Notes: generated by a model from the letters alone, not told the origin. Counted from the first letter of the stretch, positions 24,320 to 36,572 are shown. The stretch is 64,000 nt of DNA from Polytrichum commune (GCA_950295325.1 OX485805.1:560501-624500), one strand, 5' to 3'. Program-made: numbers and translations.

Positions 24320-25696
24320 GGGTGGACGGGTACTATTTCATTTTCTTTTTTTCAAAATGATCTTGTTCTCATTGTTTGGTTTTAGTCTTTTTTTTGAAAA
24401 TGCTCTTATTTCTCAATTCTCTTATCCATATGCGCAGATGACTCATGAATTTGCAGAGGGTGAAAGCGAGAGCCCAAAGGTCAACATGGAGGTTGAAGAT
24501 GGTAGTTTAGCAGAGATTGAGGAGAAATTACGGAGAGCCGTGAGAGGCAATTCACATGATGCAATTCAAAGTGCACTTGAATCTCCAAACTGTGAACTTG
24601 ACGTGTCCTTGTGCATGATGATTCCTATGAAGGATGTTAGAGAGCCCTTGAAGACCGACATTCAGAAGTTGAAGGCAGAGTTCTCTCGTGGGTATAGGCG
24701 GGCATCAGCCTGCTTCTATCTATCCTTAAGGAGTTTTAGAATGGAAGAAGCAACCGTCACAGAGACTCATCGGACTTCATGGTCGGATTTGTGGCGCAAG
24801 GAGGATTTGGAATTTGAAGCTCGATTGGCAAAAAATCCAGCATTAGGAAAGTATTCTAATCGGTTTTTCTACGTATGGGACGGGAATCACCATCATATTG
24901 CATGGATGGATGTCATTAGTGCCCTCCATAAAGATGATGCATTTTTTCATGTTCCCGTACGTTCTGTTTTCATCAACGTATCTTCAGAAAACTGTAACAT
25001 GCTATTGCATGCGATGACAAATTGGAACAAGTAAGTTCTTCAAAATATGTTATTTGAATTTCGAATTTATTGTTATTTATTATTTAAATACTCATGTTAG
25101 TAAATGCATCGTGTATCATTTGTATTCTTAGTTGAGGTGTATGCAATCCAGGAAAAACCACGTTGATCACGTCGCCCAACACTTCACGCACAATGTCAAG
25201 CGTGTCCAGCAATTGGAATTGCTAGACTTGTCAGTGATGAAGACCTTCAAGCTAGTATTCTTGAGTGGAATCGTCACGGTGGGAAGAGACGGAAGTGGTA
25301 TCATCTTACTCACGATGCATTCATCAATTGTTTATACGAGGTAAATTACTTGTCTACTTTTAATTTGTCACCTACAAGTTTAAATGAGAACTTGTATGAA
25401 TTTGTTATCTTTGTTTGTAGCGAGAAATCTCCGCAGCACAAGAAGAGGCAATCATGTGGTACAAAGACAGTCTTGTCACCGGTACAGGCGAAGATAGAAT
25501 TGGAAGTCCGTTTGAACTACAAGCCGCCGCAACTAAGGTTGTTGAGGCAAAGAAGACCTCCCTCTCCACAGACCTATCTCGGTACCTCGCAATTGCCAAT
25601 CCAGCAAATGGAGAGGGTTTCATAAGAGAGGTATGTGCTCCACCATCTATCATAGATTTTTTTGTTTTTTGTAATTTTATTCAACTTGGTTTGCAT

Positions 25697-25716
25697 GGTC
25701 TCGGATCCGAGAGAAG
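25697..25716. repeat. Degenerate palindrome copy in intron
   Basis: GGTCTCGGATCCGAGAGAA, a variant of the core palindrome, sits in a small intron of the cargo gene about 65 bp after the exon ending GFIRE. It is the right-most copy in the window. Confidence 0.75.
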
Positions 25717-26879
25717 TTAGATGGGACGTTTATAATAAATATTTATAAAATAATAATCCTCTTACTGTCTTTTACATGGTTATTGTGTGCTTTATTTTAG
25801 AAGAAGTTCTATGTGGCTGAGGTAAGTGATTAGTTAAATTAGGAGGCCTTCACTGGTTTTTGTGATGTTATTTTGTATGGTTGGCTTGATTACGGGTTTG
25901 AGAAGATTAAACCTAAACAATTAATGTCGTAAATTTTGCATATATGTCATTAAATGTTTTCTATATTACGTCTTTTTTTATAGTGCAAATTTTTACTAAT
26001 CTAATTGTACTTTTGAAAGTAGATTATTCGTCACTTTGATATATTTCAAGTGAAGCCTGAGATGACTTCAGAGAAACTACAACTTATTGCAACAACAAAG
26101 GTTTCTTCGAAGTACAAAGAGAGATGGTTAAGGTGGTGGAATATGAGTAAGGAGAGTCGTAAAGAATACAACTTTCTTCCCTCACCCGCTTCTGATTCAG
26201 TTCTTCGGATTTGGATAGATCAAACTGCCTTCTGGGCTGGGGTATATTATTTTGAACCGTATATTTGTATTTTTTATGAAGTTTAAGTTATATCTAAAAT
26301 TTGAAAATTAGATGGATTGAATTGAATTTGTTTTGCTGAATAATTGTACATTGTTGCAGTTAGAGGAAGAGGCAGTAAATCGATTTGAGAAAATTATAAA
26401 GGAAGATGCTATCATATTAAAGACCGAGGACTTGCCCAACCCAGTGGACGATATTGGAACTTGGATTGAGTCTCATTCTATTACTTTGTGGGGGAAAGCT
26501 TTCAAAGAAATTTTTCAAATGATGGCACTTATACGAAGAAGGAGTTATTTCTTGTCCAAGCTGGTACTGAGAATGCTATGAAGAGAGCTATCTTGAGATA
26601 TTTTTGGACGGAGTTGGTGATTAAGGGGGCCATTGATAGGAAGAACATTCTTCAACGTTTTAACAAGTGGGTGGATGTTTCTAGTAGTGAATGTATTTTT
26701 TTAGACTATCAAAAAAAATATTTTGGAAGACCTCATCTTCTTCAATGTCCTTGGTATCTTGAATTAAAGAAAAATGAAAGATGTCGTGGAGAGGAGAGAG
26801 CCTTGAAGGCTAGTTGTGACAATATGATGCAACAATTAGAGGCTGAGAATTTGGTACATATTGAAGAAGATGCATCGGA

Positions 26880-27852
26880 TGTCGCAACCCTTGCTAGGTC
26901 CCTTAACAATCTTGCCAATTTTCAATTCTAGCAAAGGTTACGAGTGGCTAACCCTTCGCATACCGCCATGCTAATGGTTAGCTCCTCTAACCCCGGACCA
27001 ATAGTTCATAGGAGGGAACCAACCCTCCTACTTTGCTTTCGGGACTCACCCCTTAATCGGTAACCCATTTCCCCAATGTGGACTTCCATCCATTGAAGTC
27101 CAATCCTATGTTGATCATCGCGTTGCCGGAGCAACACTACAACAACCCGAACCATACTAGGCAACTATGGCCTCACAATGGGCCAATGCCCATGGAGGCC
27201 GTGCCGTTCGGCCTCGGGTGGGTGAGGCCACACCACCTCACCCATATAAGCCTCTAGGACTCTACGCGGGGCCCCTACCCCACCGTCAACCAACCTCTTG
27301 TCTCTCCACCAAGAGTTGGGGCCAAGTGGACACTTTCCCTTAGCCGCTGGGCCTAGAAGCCCCCATCAGCTTCAGACCATCATAACTTCCTTGTATGATG
27401 TCTGATTCCAACAACCAACCACTCCATCCTCATCTACGCTTCACGTAGATGCCGATGGACTCCTCATTTGCCCCATTCGGGCAAGTCTTGAGGAAGTTAT
27501 GCCTGTTTGAACCTTGGCAGTCCCGGGAATCACTCCCAGGCACTGCTGTACCAGGGCGCTGTCCCGGGACAGCACCCCACTCAAATGGCCATAACTCCTA
27601 GCTCACACCTCCGATTGAGGTGATCTTGAGCATTCTAGAATCACCACGCCATGAACTACGCATAGCTCATGGCCTCACCCTCATGCCTCCTAGTCTTTGT
27701 GGGTGGGAGGCGTTCCCAACGCCCGGGGCCCTCACCCACACTAGGATCACTTGGGCCCTCTCACCAACGGCGCCACAAGTCCCGGGTGTCACTCCGGGGT
27801 CCCCCTTGTGCCCATGGTGTTTCGGCCACTCCTCATGGAGAGGTGCGCGACA
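26880..27852 (-). repeat. Gypsy 3' LTR
   Basis: Same length and, by eye, the same sequence as 33059-34031. Contains the inverted motif TCCCGGGA within GCGCTGTCCCGGGACAGC (near 27557) and CTACGCTTCACGTAG (near 27435). Protein-like frames beginning MILSILESP recur in all three LTR copies of the window and are not a gene. Confidence 0.9.
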
Positions 27853-29096
27853 CTCACCCCTACCAAACGGAGTCGATGTCCTCATTGACTATACTCGTAG
27901 TCGGCACACCAATTCTCAAGTTGCCATCCTCTATGGTGCGGCATTGTGTTTACCTTAGGGCGCGACCCCCACAATGCATCTTCAAATTTGGCATAGTCCC
28001 AAAGGTGTCGTTCCTAGGTGGTCCGTTAGCGACCTTGGATCTCTCATCCAAGGACCTAACCTACACTAGACCCACCTACTTTGGGACTCACTTGGGTTGC
28101 CCCTCCTTTGGGGCCTCCCCCGTTAGGCTCCACTAGCCTAACGTGACACATCTAGGCGAGACCTCAACGCTTCCACTAAGTTGTCTCGGTTGCAACTCCG
28201 AGATGGCTTTCCATTGTTAAGCCACGCCTCGATCGCACGGGGGTGATGCCAAGTCCCGCCCGACTCGGTTCCCACTTTGCTCTTTCGAGACATGGGTTCA
28301 TGACTCCCATGCGCCAACTTTCGTTAGCTCGCGGGTAGCACTTTTATGAGCACGCGCCATCACCTTGTCCCCGCCCGGACAAGCCCACGGCTAAGAAGTT
28401 TTTTGGTTTTATCCAAGGCCCCTCCTAGCCATGGCCCCAATTACTCGGCTTACCCAACCTAGTTTGGCATATCTATTCCCCCTCTTCCACTAACCAAGCA
28501 CAAGTACAAGACTAGGACCTCATCTCGTACTTTTCTCTTTGCACCACTAAAGTTTGGACTTTATTCCCTCAAGCCAAAGAACAAGTTAATGTTGTGGAGC
28601 AATTAGCCTCGAAGCTAAGTGTGCTACTAGCGTCTCTCCCCCACTAAAGGAGATTGATGTCCTCATCAATGCCTACGCTTCATTTTATTGGAATGTCTAG
28701 CCTTAGTTTCTTCAAAGTGCTTTACCAATTCCTTGGCGTTCATCATGTCTCTTGCCGCTACCCAAACGGCTTCTTTCTCATGGTATCCTCACCATTTCAC
28801 CAAGTACTCCTTTGTACATTTTCTTTCATTTTCACTTGGTCTTCCTACACTTGAGGATGCCCTCTTACCTCATGTTCCAAATGACCTCCACAAGGTCGGG
28901 ACATGGCCTAATCACTTGCTTGTGATCGGGCCACAAGGTGTCGTCCTAAAATGACTTTCGTAATGAGACATGAAATGTCGGATGCACTTTGATGTCCGGC
29001 GGTAATTCCAACTTATACATGTCCTTGAACACTTGTTCCACAATGGAAAACGAAGCTCCAATTTTGGACATGAACTTTTGGAGCGAGGCCTTCCGG
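27853..29096 (-). other. Gypsy 3' internal region, low coding content
   Basis: Region between the 3' LTR and the integrase relic. The complement of 27853-27862 is purine-rich (GTAGGGGTGAG type) and may be the polypurine tract. No domain recognised. Confidence 0.5.
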
Positions 29097-31500
29097 CTAA
29101 GTGAAGTTGTTCACATTCAACAACACCTTTTGGCCCACCTCATTCTCCACTTCGCGTCTTCCGGCATGTACTAGCACTCCGTAGCACCTTTGGGCTTTCT
29201 CCACCAACAACTTGGTCATCTCCAAGACTTGGTTACCATCCTTGGCCAAGTCCTCACCATCTTGGTTAAACTCTAGTGTTGAATGTGCCCCCTCGAGAGC
29301 TAGGTTAATAGGTTGGAGCGCATCCCCTCCATAAGCCACCACCAAAGACCACCCCTTGGTAGCCAAGTGCGTGGCTACATTGCAATTACACTCCGCTCGA
29401 CCCACATAGTCCGCCCAATCTCCTTGGTCCGCCCCCACCAAGTTCCTCAAGTATTGCTTCAAGTCTCCATTCACACGCTTTGTTTTCCCATCCATTTGGG
29501 AATACACGGCCGTGCTAAACCTTAGTTTCAATACAACCTCCTTAGAGAAATGCATTGAAAATGCACTTGTGAACTTTGGATCTTGATCCCACACAATCAC
29601 TCTTGGCAACCCGTGGTGCCTCAACCATCATTTGAGAAAAGGCTATGCGGTCTCCAACGCGGTGGCGGTTCCCACAATCGGCACCATGTGTGCCAACTTG
29701 GCAAACCGCTCTACCATCAACAAGATGGCATCATATCCATGTGACTCCGGCAAACTTGTGATCAAGTCCATGCACATACTATGCCATGGCGCCGACGGGA
29801 TAGGCAACGGTTGCAAGAAACCGCCTTGCTTTTGGTAAGAGGCTCGGTTCACTTGGCACTTTATTCACGCCTTCACAAAGTGGGCTATATCCTCCTTTAT
29901 GCACCGCCAACGGTACCTCTTTGACACCATTCTATGGCGGTTGTTTCTTTCTCCTTTATGGCCGGGAATAGGATTATCATATTCCTCCTTCAAAACTGAT
30001 AACCTCAACTTGCCTTGTGGCACATACACCCAACTTTCCTTGCACTTGAACAATCCGTCCACCAACTTAACCTCTTAGAGCACCTTGCTCTTGCGAAGCT
30101 CACCTAAAAGCTTTTGTACTTTGGGGTAGTTAATTTATTCCTCCCGTATCTTGCATCACAAATTTTCTTCGCCGGCACACATTAGCCACAAGGTTTGGAT
30201 GGTTCTCATTGCTTGGAACTCTTCCGGTCTACTTCGCGCATCCGGCACCACCTTTCCACGGTCCGGTTTGTGGATCAAATCCACCTTCATAAGCGCCAAA
30301 CTATCATGCCACCGCAATGACTTGGCGCTCACTTGCGCTTGAATGTCAAAATTATTTTAGGACACATTGTCCATATAGACCTATGCTTTGTGCGACCCCA
30401 AATAGTGTCGCCACATCTTCAAGCAATGCACTACGGCAAAAAGTTCTTTGTCATGAGTTGGTTGTCTTCTTTGACAACCATCGAGCTTCATGCTCCCATA
30501 TGCAATGGCCATCCAATTACACATAATCCACCATTGGCAAAGTTACTCACCCCCGTATGCACGTCAAAAGATTTGTCAAGCTCCGCGAACTTGAGCACGG
30601 GCGTCTAAGAGAACTTGCTCTCAAGCTCCCCAAAGACTTGGTGGCAAGGCTCATCCCACTCTTGGGATAGCCATTTCTTTCACAAGTCGGATAAGGTCGG
30701 ATAACCATCAAGCTTAACGCTCTCATATGCAATGGCCATCCATCTTACGTTAACCATCCGCCAATGGCAAAGTCACTCGCCCCCCCCTTATGCACCTCAA
30801 AAGGTTTGTCAAGCTCCGCGAACTTGAACACGGGTGGCAAAGACAACTTTGTATTAAGCTCCCCAAAGACTTTGGGGCAAGGCTCATCCCACTCTTGAGA
30901 CAGCTATTTCTTTCACAAGTTGCACAAGGTTTGACAACCTATAAGCTTAATGCTCCCATATGCAATGGGCATCCATCTTGGATCAACATCCGCCAATGGT
31001 AAAGTTACTCGTCCCCGTATGCACCTCAAAAGGTTTGTCAAATTTCGCAAACTTGAGCACGGGCGGCGAAGAAAACTTGGTCTTAAGCTCCTTAAAAACT
31101 TGGTGGCAAGGCTCATCCCACTTTTGGGATAGCCATGTCTTGCATAAGTTGGACAAGGTCGGACAACCATCGAGCTTCATGCTCTTATATGCAATGGCCA
31201 TCCATTTTGCCTCAACATCCGCCAATGCTAAAGTCACTCGCCCCCGTATGCACCTCAAAAGGTTTGTCAAAGTCCGCGAACTTAAGCACGGGCGGCAAAG
31301 AGAACTTGTTTTTTTTTAGCCCCCCAAAGGCTTGGTGACAAGGCCCATTCCACTCTTGGGATAGCCATTTTCCTCAATAAGTTGAATAAGGTCCTAGCAA
31401 CCTTAGAAAACTCTCGAATGAAGTTGTGGTACTAATTGGCTAGGCCAACAAATGACCTAAGCCCTTTTTGAATCAAGGGCCAATTCTCCTTTTGGATTGC
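29097..31500 (-). pseudogene. Gypsy pol relic (RT, RNase H, integrase)
   Basis: Minus-strand fragments in Gypsy order. RT end near 31380-31480 (LRSFVGLAN, then FSKVARTLFNLL). RNase H entry (VLKFAKFDKPFEVHTGTSNF) in the amplified repeats at 30540-31340. Integrase zinc-binding-like segment (LKEEYDNPIPGHKGERNNRH) at 29865-30065. Integrase core (WHSMCMDLITSLPESHGYDA; PRVIVWDQDPKFTSAF; FSTAVYSQMDGKTKRVN) at 29400-29850. The tail (29097-29390) is rich in charged residues. Multiple frameshifts and stops show it cannot be translated as one protein. Confidence 0.85.
30540..31340. repeat. Four-copy ~231-bp tandem repeat within Gypsy pol
   Basis: The segment TGCACSTCAAAAGRTTTGTCAA recurs at about 30558, 30790, 31020 and 31250. 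Each unit repeats the RT to RNase H junction (FDKPFEVHTG ... CHQVFKELKTKFSSPPVLKF). This is internal amplification of pol sequence, unusual for an active Gypsy element. Confidence 0.85.
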
Positions 31501-33058
31501 CTTGACATTCTTCATGTTCGTCCACCAACTTCCTTTGTCACCACATACCTCAAGAACTCAATCTCTCGTTGAGCAAAGTTATTTTTCACTCCTTGGCGGT
31601 AATTTTTTTTTGGGCAACACATTGGTGAATACATCCTTGTATCTCACCAACATCACACCAATGTTGTTTGGGGGAGGGCCATCTTTCCTAGCCTCCCCAT
31701 ATGTTCCTTGGAGTTGCTCCAATTGAACCACGACCATTATTTTTTTATTTTTTTATTTTTTTATTTTTTTCATTCGGTCCATTAAGACCAAATTCAACTT
31801 AGGTCCTCCTACCATAGGAGTCCTTGTTAATTTGAACTTGAATTCTTTGCCATTATGACACATCATAATGCACCGCAAGCACACCGGCTTGCACCTCACA
31901 TCTATCATGTGAGTTTCAAAGAAGGTGGCCTTCACAATGACATGCATTTCATCTATTTCACTTGGTGTGAAATTTTGACAAAAATCCAATGTCCCACATT
32001 GAAAGGTTACATGCATCGCGGCCTCCTTTGTCTCATGCGGTTGTTCTTTCCAAACCGCACCTTGGGGGGCTTGCCCGCTCTATCAATCGGCAAGTCCCAA
32101 CTCCCTTGTGAGTTTTGGGCTCAAGAAGGCATGGCTTGCCTTTTTGTTAACCCATTAGACGTTTGTCCCATTCATTTGAGCCTCAAGGTATAAAATAGTT
32201 GGCCTTGGCTTAAGGCTACTAGCCTTGGCCACAAAGCCATCGTCTAACATTTGGTCCTTGGCAACACCATGAGTTTGGCTTGGTCCGCAAGGCCAACTTT
32301 TAACACTCCGTCCGTGGCACAAATATGATCTAGCTTGGTACCACCAAGCCACCTTCTCACATTCCGTCCGCGGCACGAGCTAGCATGATTTGCCTTGGTA
32401 TAATGGGCCAAACTACTTGCACTCATTTCCTTGGGACCTCTTTCGGCTAAACCCACTTTGTGGTGATGTGCCGCCCAACTTCTTCTTAGGACCATCGGCT
32501 TCAATGCTCTTCAAATCTTTATGATTCGCACTACGTCCTCAAGAAGCTTTGGGGTCCTGAACATGGTTTTCACTACCCGCTTTTGAAACCCACCTAAAAC
32601 GATGCATTTTTTAGAAAGCTCGTCCATCCTAGATGTACCATTCATTTGGGTGTGAAATTCGCACATATACACCTTAAGAGACCCCGCGTGCCTCATGTGC
32701 CCCAAGTTCATTTCAACATCACCACCTTCTAAGCATTTCGAATTGGAATTTCAATCCAACATTAATGCCCTCCAAGGTTTTGGGTGCATTCGGTATTCTA
32801 GGCCCCAAATGTTTTTTTGAGGTGTGCGGGAGCCCTTTCAAAGGACTCCACCATTTTCCTTACTGAATCCACCATCATGCCCACCATTGTCATGAGAACT
32901 AATGGTATGGTCAAATTCCATTTACACATGATCTTTGTTCCAATTTGAACCTCACAACCTTTTGGAAACCCCGGCTCACCATAATAACCCTCAGGTTTGA
33001 TAGCCATGTCTCCCTCAAAGTGCTAGCTCAAATATTGGAACCCTGCTCTGATACCAAG
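31501..33058 (-). pseudogene. Gypsy gag/5' internal relic and primer site
   Basis: Minus-strand remains between the RT region and 5' LTR, with fragments such as PEGYYGEPGFPKGCEVQIGT and many stops. A TTTTTTATTTTTTTATTTTTT low-complexity run lies at about 31739-31770. The primer binding site abuts the LTR (33041-33058). Confidence 0.65.
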
Positions 33059-34031
33059 TGTCGCAACCCTTGCTAGGTCCCTTAACAATCTTGCCAATTT
33101 TCAATTCTAGCAAAGGTTACGAGTGGCTAACCCTTCGCATACCGCCATGCTAATGGTTAGCTCCTCTAACCCCGGACCAATAGTTCATAGGAGGGAACCA
33201 ACCCTCCTACTTTGCTTTCGGGACTCACCCCTTAATCGGTAACCCATTTCCCCAATGTGGACTTCCATCCATTGAAGTCCAATCCTATGTTGATCATCGC
33301 GTTGCCGGAGCAACACTACAACAACCCGAACCATACTAGGCAACTATGGCCTCACAATGGGCCAATGCCCATGGAGGCCGTGCCGTTCGGCCTCGGGTGG
33401 GTGAGGCCACACCACCTCACCCATATAAGCCTCTAGGACTCTACGCGGGGCCCCTACCCCACCGTCAACCAACCTCTTGTCTCTCCACCAAGAGTTGGGG
33501 CCAAGTGGACACTTTCCCTTAGCCGCTGGGCCTAGAAGCCCCCATCAGCTTCAGACCATCATAACTTCCTTGTATGATGTCTGATTCCAACAACCAACCA
33601 CTCCATCCTCATCTACGCTTCACGTAGATGCCGATGGACTCCTCATTTGCCCCATTCGGGCAAGTCTTGAGGAAGTTATGCCTGTTTGAACCTTGGCAGT
33701 CCCGGGAATCACTCCCAGGCACTGCTGTACCAGGGCGCTGTCCCGGGACAGCACCCCACTCAAATGGCCATAACTCCTAGCTCACACCTCCGATTGAGGT
33801 GATCTTGAGCATTCTAGAATCACCACGCCATGAACTACGCATAGCTCATGGCCTCACCCTCATGCCTCCTAGTCTTTGTGGGTGGGAGGCGTTCCCAACG
33901 CCCGGGGCCCTCACCCACACTAGGATCACTTGGGCCCTCTCACCAACGGCGCCACAAGTCCCGGGTGTCACTCCGGGGTCCCCCTTGTGCCCATGGTGTT
34001 TCGGCCACTCCTCATGGAGAGGTGCGCGACA
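33059..34031 (-). repeat. Gypsy 5' LTR
   Basis: 973 bp, TGTCGC...GCGACA on the plus strand, followed by the duplicated target TCGGA. Any open frame running from this LTR into the cargo exon at 34037 is an artefact of the insertion. Confidence 0.9.
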
Positions 34032-35841
34032 TCGGAGGTGGGTGATGACAACTCTATATCTGACAAACAAAGGAAGAAATTGGCTGACAAGAAAGCAAAG
34101 GTTGAAACTCGTTTGAAGGAGAAAGAAGAAAAGAAGAAAGGCAAGGAGGAGGAAATAAAGTTGAAGAAGGAGGTTGCGGCACGGAACAAAGAGTTGGCGA
34201 AGCTTGTGTTAAAGGAAGGGCCAGAGAAACTTCTTTCTTATGTGGGTATTTCTCCTTCAGGCAGTAGCATGTCCGCTACTATTATTCCTTTGGTTTCTCA
34301 GGTGTCTCTTTCCGTTGCCATTTTTCCGTCACAAACGGTGTATACTATCCCATGCTCGCAGTTGGATGATGTAGACAGTGGGATAGAGATCATCAATGAT
34401 AGTCCTTCATGTATTTTGGATTTGTTTGATGATGTTACTGAGAGTGATGAGCCAAAGATTTGGAGGCGTATGAAAGCATGGATTAAAGATCATCAAGGTA
34501 AAAATATTCGAAGCTATGCGGGTTGTGAAGCTGACAATGTAGTTGATCTTGTTATCTTTGATGTTCCGGAGGATTTACCTGTTCCTGGACTTGGTATTGC
34601 TGGTGAAATTCCACCTTGGAACCGTCATCCAAAGACTAAACCAAATGATATAGATGGAAAAGTGGAATGTATATGGATCAAGAGGCATTTTGAGTTTGCC
34701 ATGCAGTTTCTTCAAGATGATGGTGCCCTCATTATATTTTATCCTGATTCAAAGTTTATATCCAATGAGCTTTTATCTTGGGCGGATTGGGCAAATTTTC
34801 AGGAGGAATCAAAGTGGTTTGCAATTAACGGCCTTCTTTTGACTGTCCCGGATCATCCATCCCGTACGCACAAGTGTTTCATGGTGAAATGCTTTGTTAG
34901 AAAGGAAAATCCGGATGAAGAGGTTCCAATGTCCAATTTTGTGTTTTGTGACCGTCCTGAACTTCTTGTACAGGGCATCAAGTTGTCATCAGATGGACAT
35001 CTCACAAACCTCATTGATGGTGATTCTCTAACTGTTCAATCGGAGAATAGAATGCCATTTAGAGGTGCACGGGAGAAGTCTTCTAATTTACTCATGGCTC
35101 TTATTGATCTCTGCACGGTTGAAGATGACATTGTTATGGACCTCACAGCCTCCACAGGTATTATTTTTTTCCTATACTTTTCTTTTGATATGTTTGGTCA
35201 TTAATTTATACCAAGTACTAAATGGTATTGTTTATTTCAGGTGCTTCTGTTCGGGCATCAAAGAGTCTTCATCGTCATATTATTGCATTTGAATATGACA
35301 GTATCTTATACAAAGAGGTATTGGTTCCTCTTCTTCTCCGAGCTGAAGAAGTTCAGTCAGTCAAAGTTACAAGGTCTTCTCCAAAGAAGAAACGCCCTTT
35401 GGAGAATGCAGATGAGCCAGAGAAGAAGACTATTGCCAAGCGAGCTTGTAAGTAAGTCTACACTATCTATCTTCAATTTTTTAAACATTTCCTCAATTTT
35501 TCTTACCAACATTTTTAAATGGTTGATTTTTACTTGTTTATAGATGGCGCAAGGAAGCGTTGAAGTCCTCTATGATGAAGTATGATGGAAGCATTCTCTC
35601 ACACTATATTAGTAAGATTAGAAGCCCTATTAGACCTCTTCAGCTTCCTTTTCATGCTGAGATTGTTGCAGAAGCGTATGCAGCTACTTCATCACCAGAC
35701 CCTTCTCCAGAAAAACCTAGTAGTTGCCGTCCTGTAGAAAAATATTTCCATATTTCTGCAGAAGTTGATGGATCATCTAGTGACAGTGATAGCGAGGAAG
35801 GATGGATTGACGCTTCTAATGATGTTGAAATGTCTTCGTGA

Positions 35842-36572
35842 TCATTGAAGTACTTCACATAAAAATACGTGTATTTCCTTCTAATATATGATCTATTTTT
35901 ATTTTTATGAACCTTGGATTTTAAGAACTTTAAAGGCTGTGAAGCTCTATATAGCATTGTCCTCGACATCGACGACCAATTGCTTTGCTCCGATGTTCAA
36001 ACGGAAGCTAGACATATGTATGATGAATTGTGATGATTGTTTGAGACATTTTAGCAAAACGTCAACAAACTAACATTTAATGTCAAGCATAAAAAATTCA
36101 TGAATTTGCGACAAACGACTCTGCATGACATATTCAAACAATAAAATACAAATCCTGATTTTTGTAAAAAAAAAATTGCGCACTTAACCATGATGCGTAT
36201 TTAAATGGATGCGTACTTTATCAACCACTTTAATGTCTAGATGATGACTATTTAAATTGGGCCATTTAAAAAAAATTCAACCATGTTGATATGCATGTTG
36301 GGAGATTCTAATGTACCAAAGATGTTTTTTTTGTTTACAAGGCCTTTCCAAAAAAAATTATTTGTGTGAACTGCAAAAATCCCCCCGCGGGAATAGGACC
36401 TTGATTAATTTTTGTTAAATAATATGCAGATTTTATAGAATGAAACCATAAATTCTCCACGGTCATAGGGTCTATATCATACATTTCATTGAAAAATTTG
36501 AAAAATAAAAATTCAAATTTTCTGCTCACGGCTCACTGCTCATCACTCACCCCTCACAAGATAGCATTCCTG
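35842..36572. other. Right non-coding end and TIR of Mutator-like element
   Basis: A/T-rich 3' flank of the cargo gene, with a possible poly-A region. It ends in the right terminal inverted repeat at 36511-36572 (CTCACAAGATAGCATTCCTG at the tip). No copy of the GGATCC-centred palindrome occurs here. Confidence 0.75.

Larger units (their letters stand above)
26880..34031 (-). mobile_element. Gypsy-type LTR retrotransposon, 7.15 kb
   Basis: Two 973-bp LTRs, 26880-27852 and 33059-34031, start TGTCGC and end GCGACA. They are flanked by the 5-bp target duplication TCGGA (26875-26879 and 34032-34036). The element reads on minus: the primer site, complement of 33041-33056, is TGGTATCAGAGCAGGG next to the right LTR and matches the 3' end of initiator tRNA-Met over 12 bases. 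Removing element plus one TCGGA rejoins the cargo exon exactly in frame (...EEDAS|EVGDDNS...). The LTRs look identical by eye, indicating recent insertion, yet the interior is full of stops and shifts. Confidence 0.9.
20475..35841 (+). pseudogene. Cargo gene: ParB-like plus DNA methyltransferase-like
   Basis: Multi-exon gene, unnamed family. Exons by splice sites: 20475-20693 (basic N-terminus, CRGRGRRRSSHF), 20884-20970 (phase 0), 24438-25030, about 25132-25340, 25422-25630, 25801-25821, about 26023-26240, 26360-26879 continuing at 34037-35157 across the Gypsy insertion, 35241-35452 and 35544-35841. Exon 3 holds FYVWDGNHHHIAWMDVI and a following HVPVRSVFI ... LLHAMTNWN, the DGxHR...A / Ala-Asn pattern of ParB/Srx nuclease-like domains. 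A Lys/Glu coiled coil follows (34065-34210). The last third looks like an N4/N6 amino-methyltransferase: DNVVDLVIFDVPEDLPVPG in the DPPY position, FEFAMQFLQDDGALIIFYPD, and DIVMDLTASTGASVRASKS ... HRHIIAFEYD as the AdoMet FxGxG-type motif. Catalytic DPPY and FxGxG are both degenerate (DVPE, LTAST). Frameshifts near 25165-25215 and 26510, plus the Gypsy insertion, make this copy non-functional. Confidence 0.6.
15142..36572. mobile_element. Mutator-like DNA transposon with ParB/MTase cargo
   Basis: Bounded by inverted ends CAGCGACGCTATCTTGTGAG (left) and CAGGAATGCTATCTTGTGAG (right, complement). These extend into about 60 bp of TGAGCRGTGAGCAG-type repeats followed by AAAATTTGAA. It is flanked by a 9-bp target duplication, CGAATAACC (15133-15141) and CAAATAACC (36573-36581), differing by one C-to-T-type change at a CpG. 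Removing one copy plus the element restores the Copia frame (KGYSDVDWAG), which strongly supports these boundaries. A 9-bp duplication fits the Mutator superfamily. Contents: a broken transposase on minus (16341-19705) and a long cargo gene on plus (20475-35841) interrupted by a Gypsy element. Without that insertion the element is about 14.3 kb. Confidence 0.85.

Noticed and set aside
27620-28136. Protein-like frame MILSILESPRHELRIAHG and overlaps
   Set aside because: The same frame occurs in all three Gypsy LTR copies (27620, 33799, 40658 complement); it is LTR sequence, not a gene.
30151-31338. Plus-strand frames rich in Ser/Leu/His
   Set aside because: Antisense of the Gypsy pol relic and its tandem units.
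33930-34036. Apparent N-terminal extension of the methyltransferase exon
   Set aside because: The open frame runs out of the Gypsy LTR. The true exon continues from 26879 once the insertion and one TCGGA are removed.
15142-36572. TIR boundary placed at GCTATCTTGTGAG without target duplication
   Set aside because: Extending each end outward to CAG gives better TIRs and a 9-bp duplication that restores the Copia frame.
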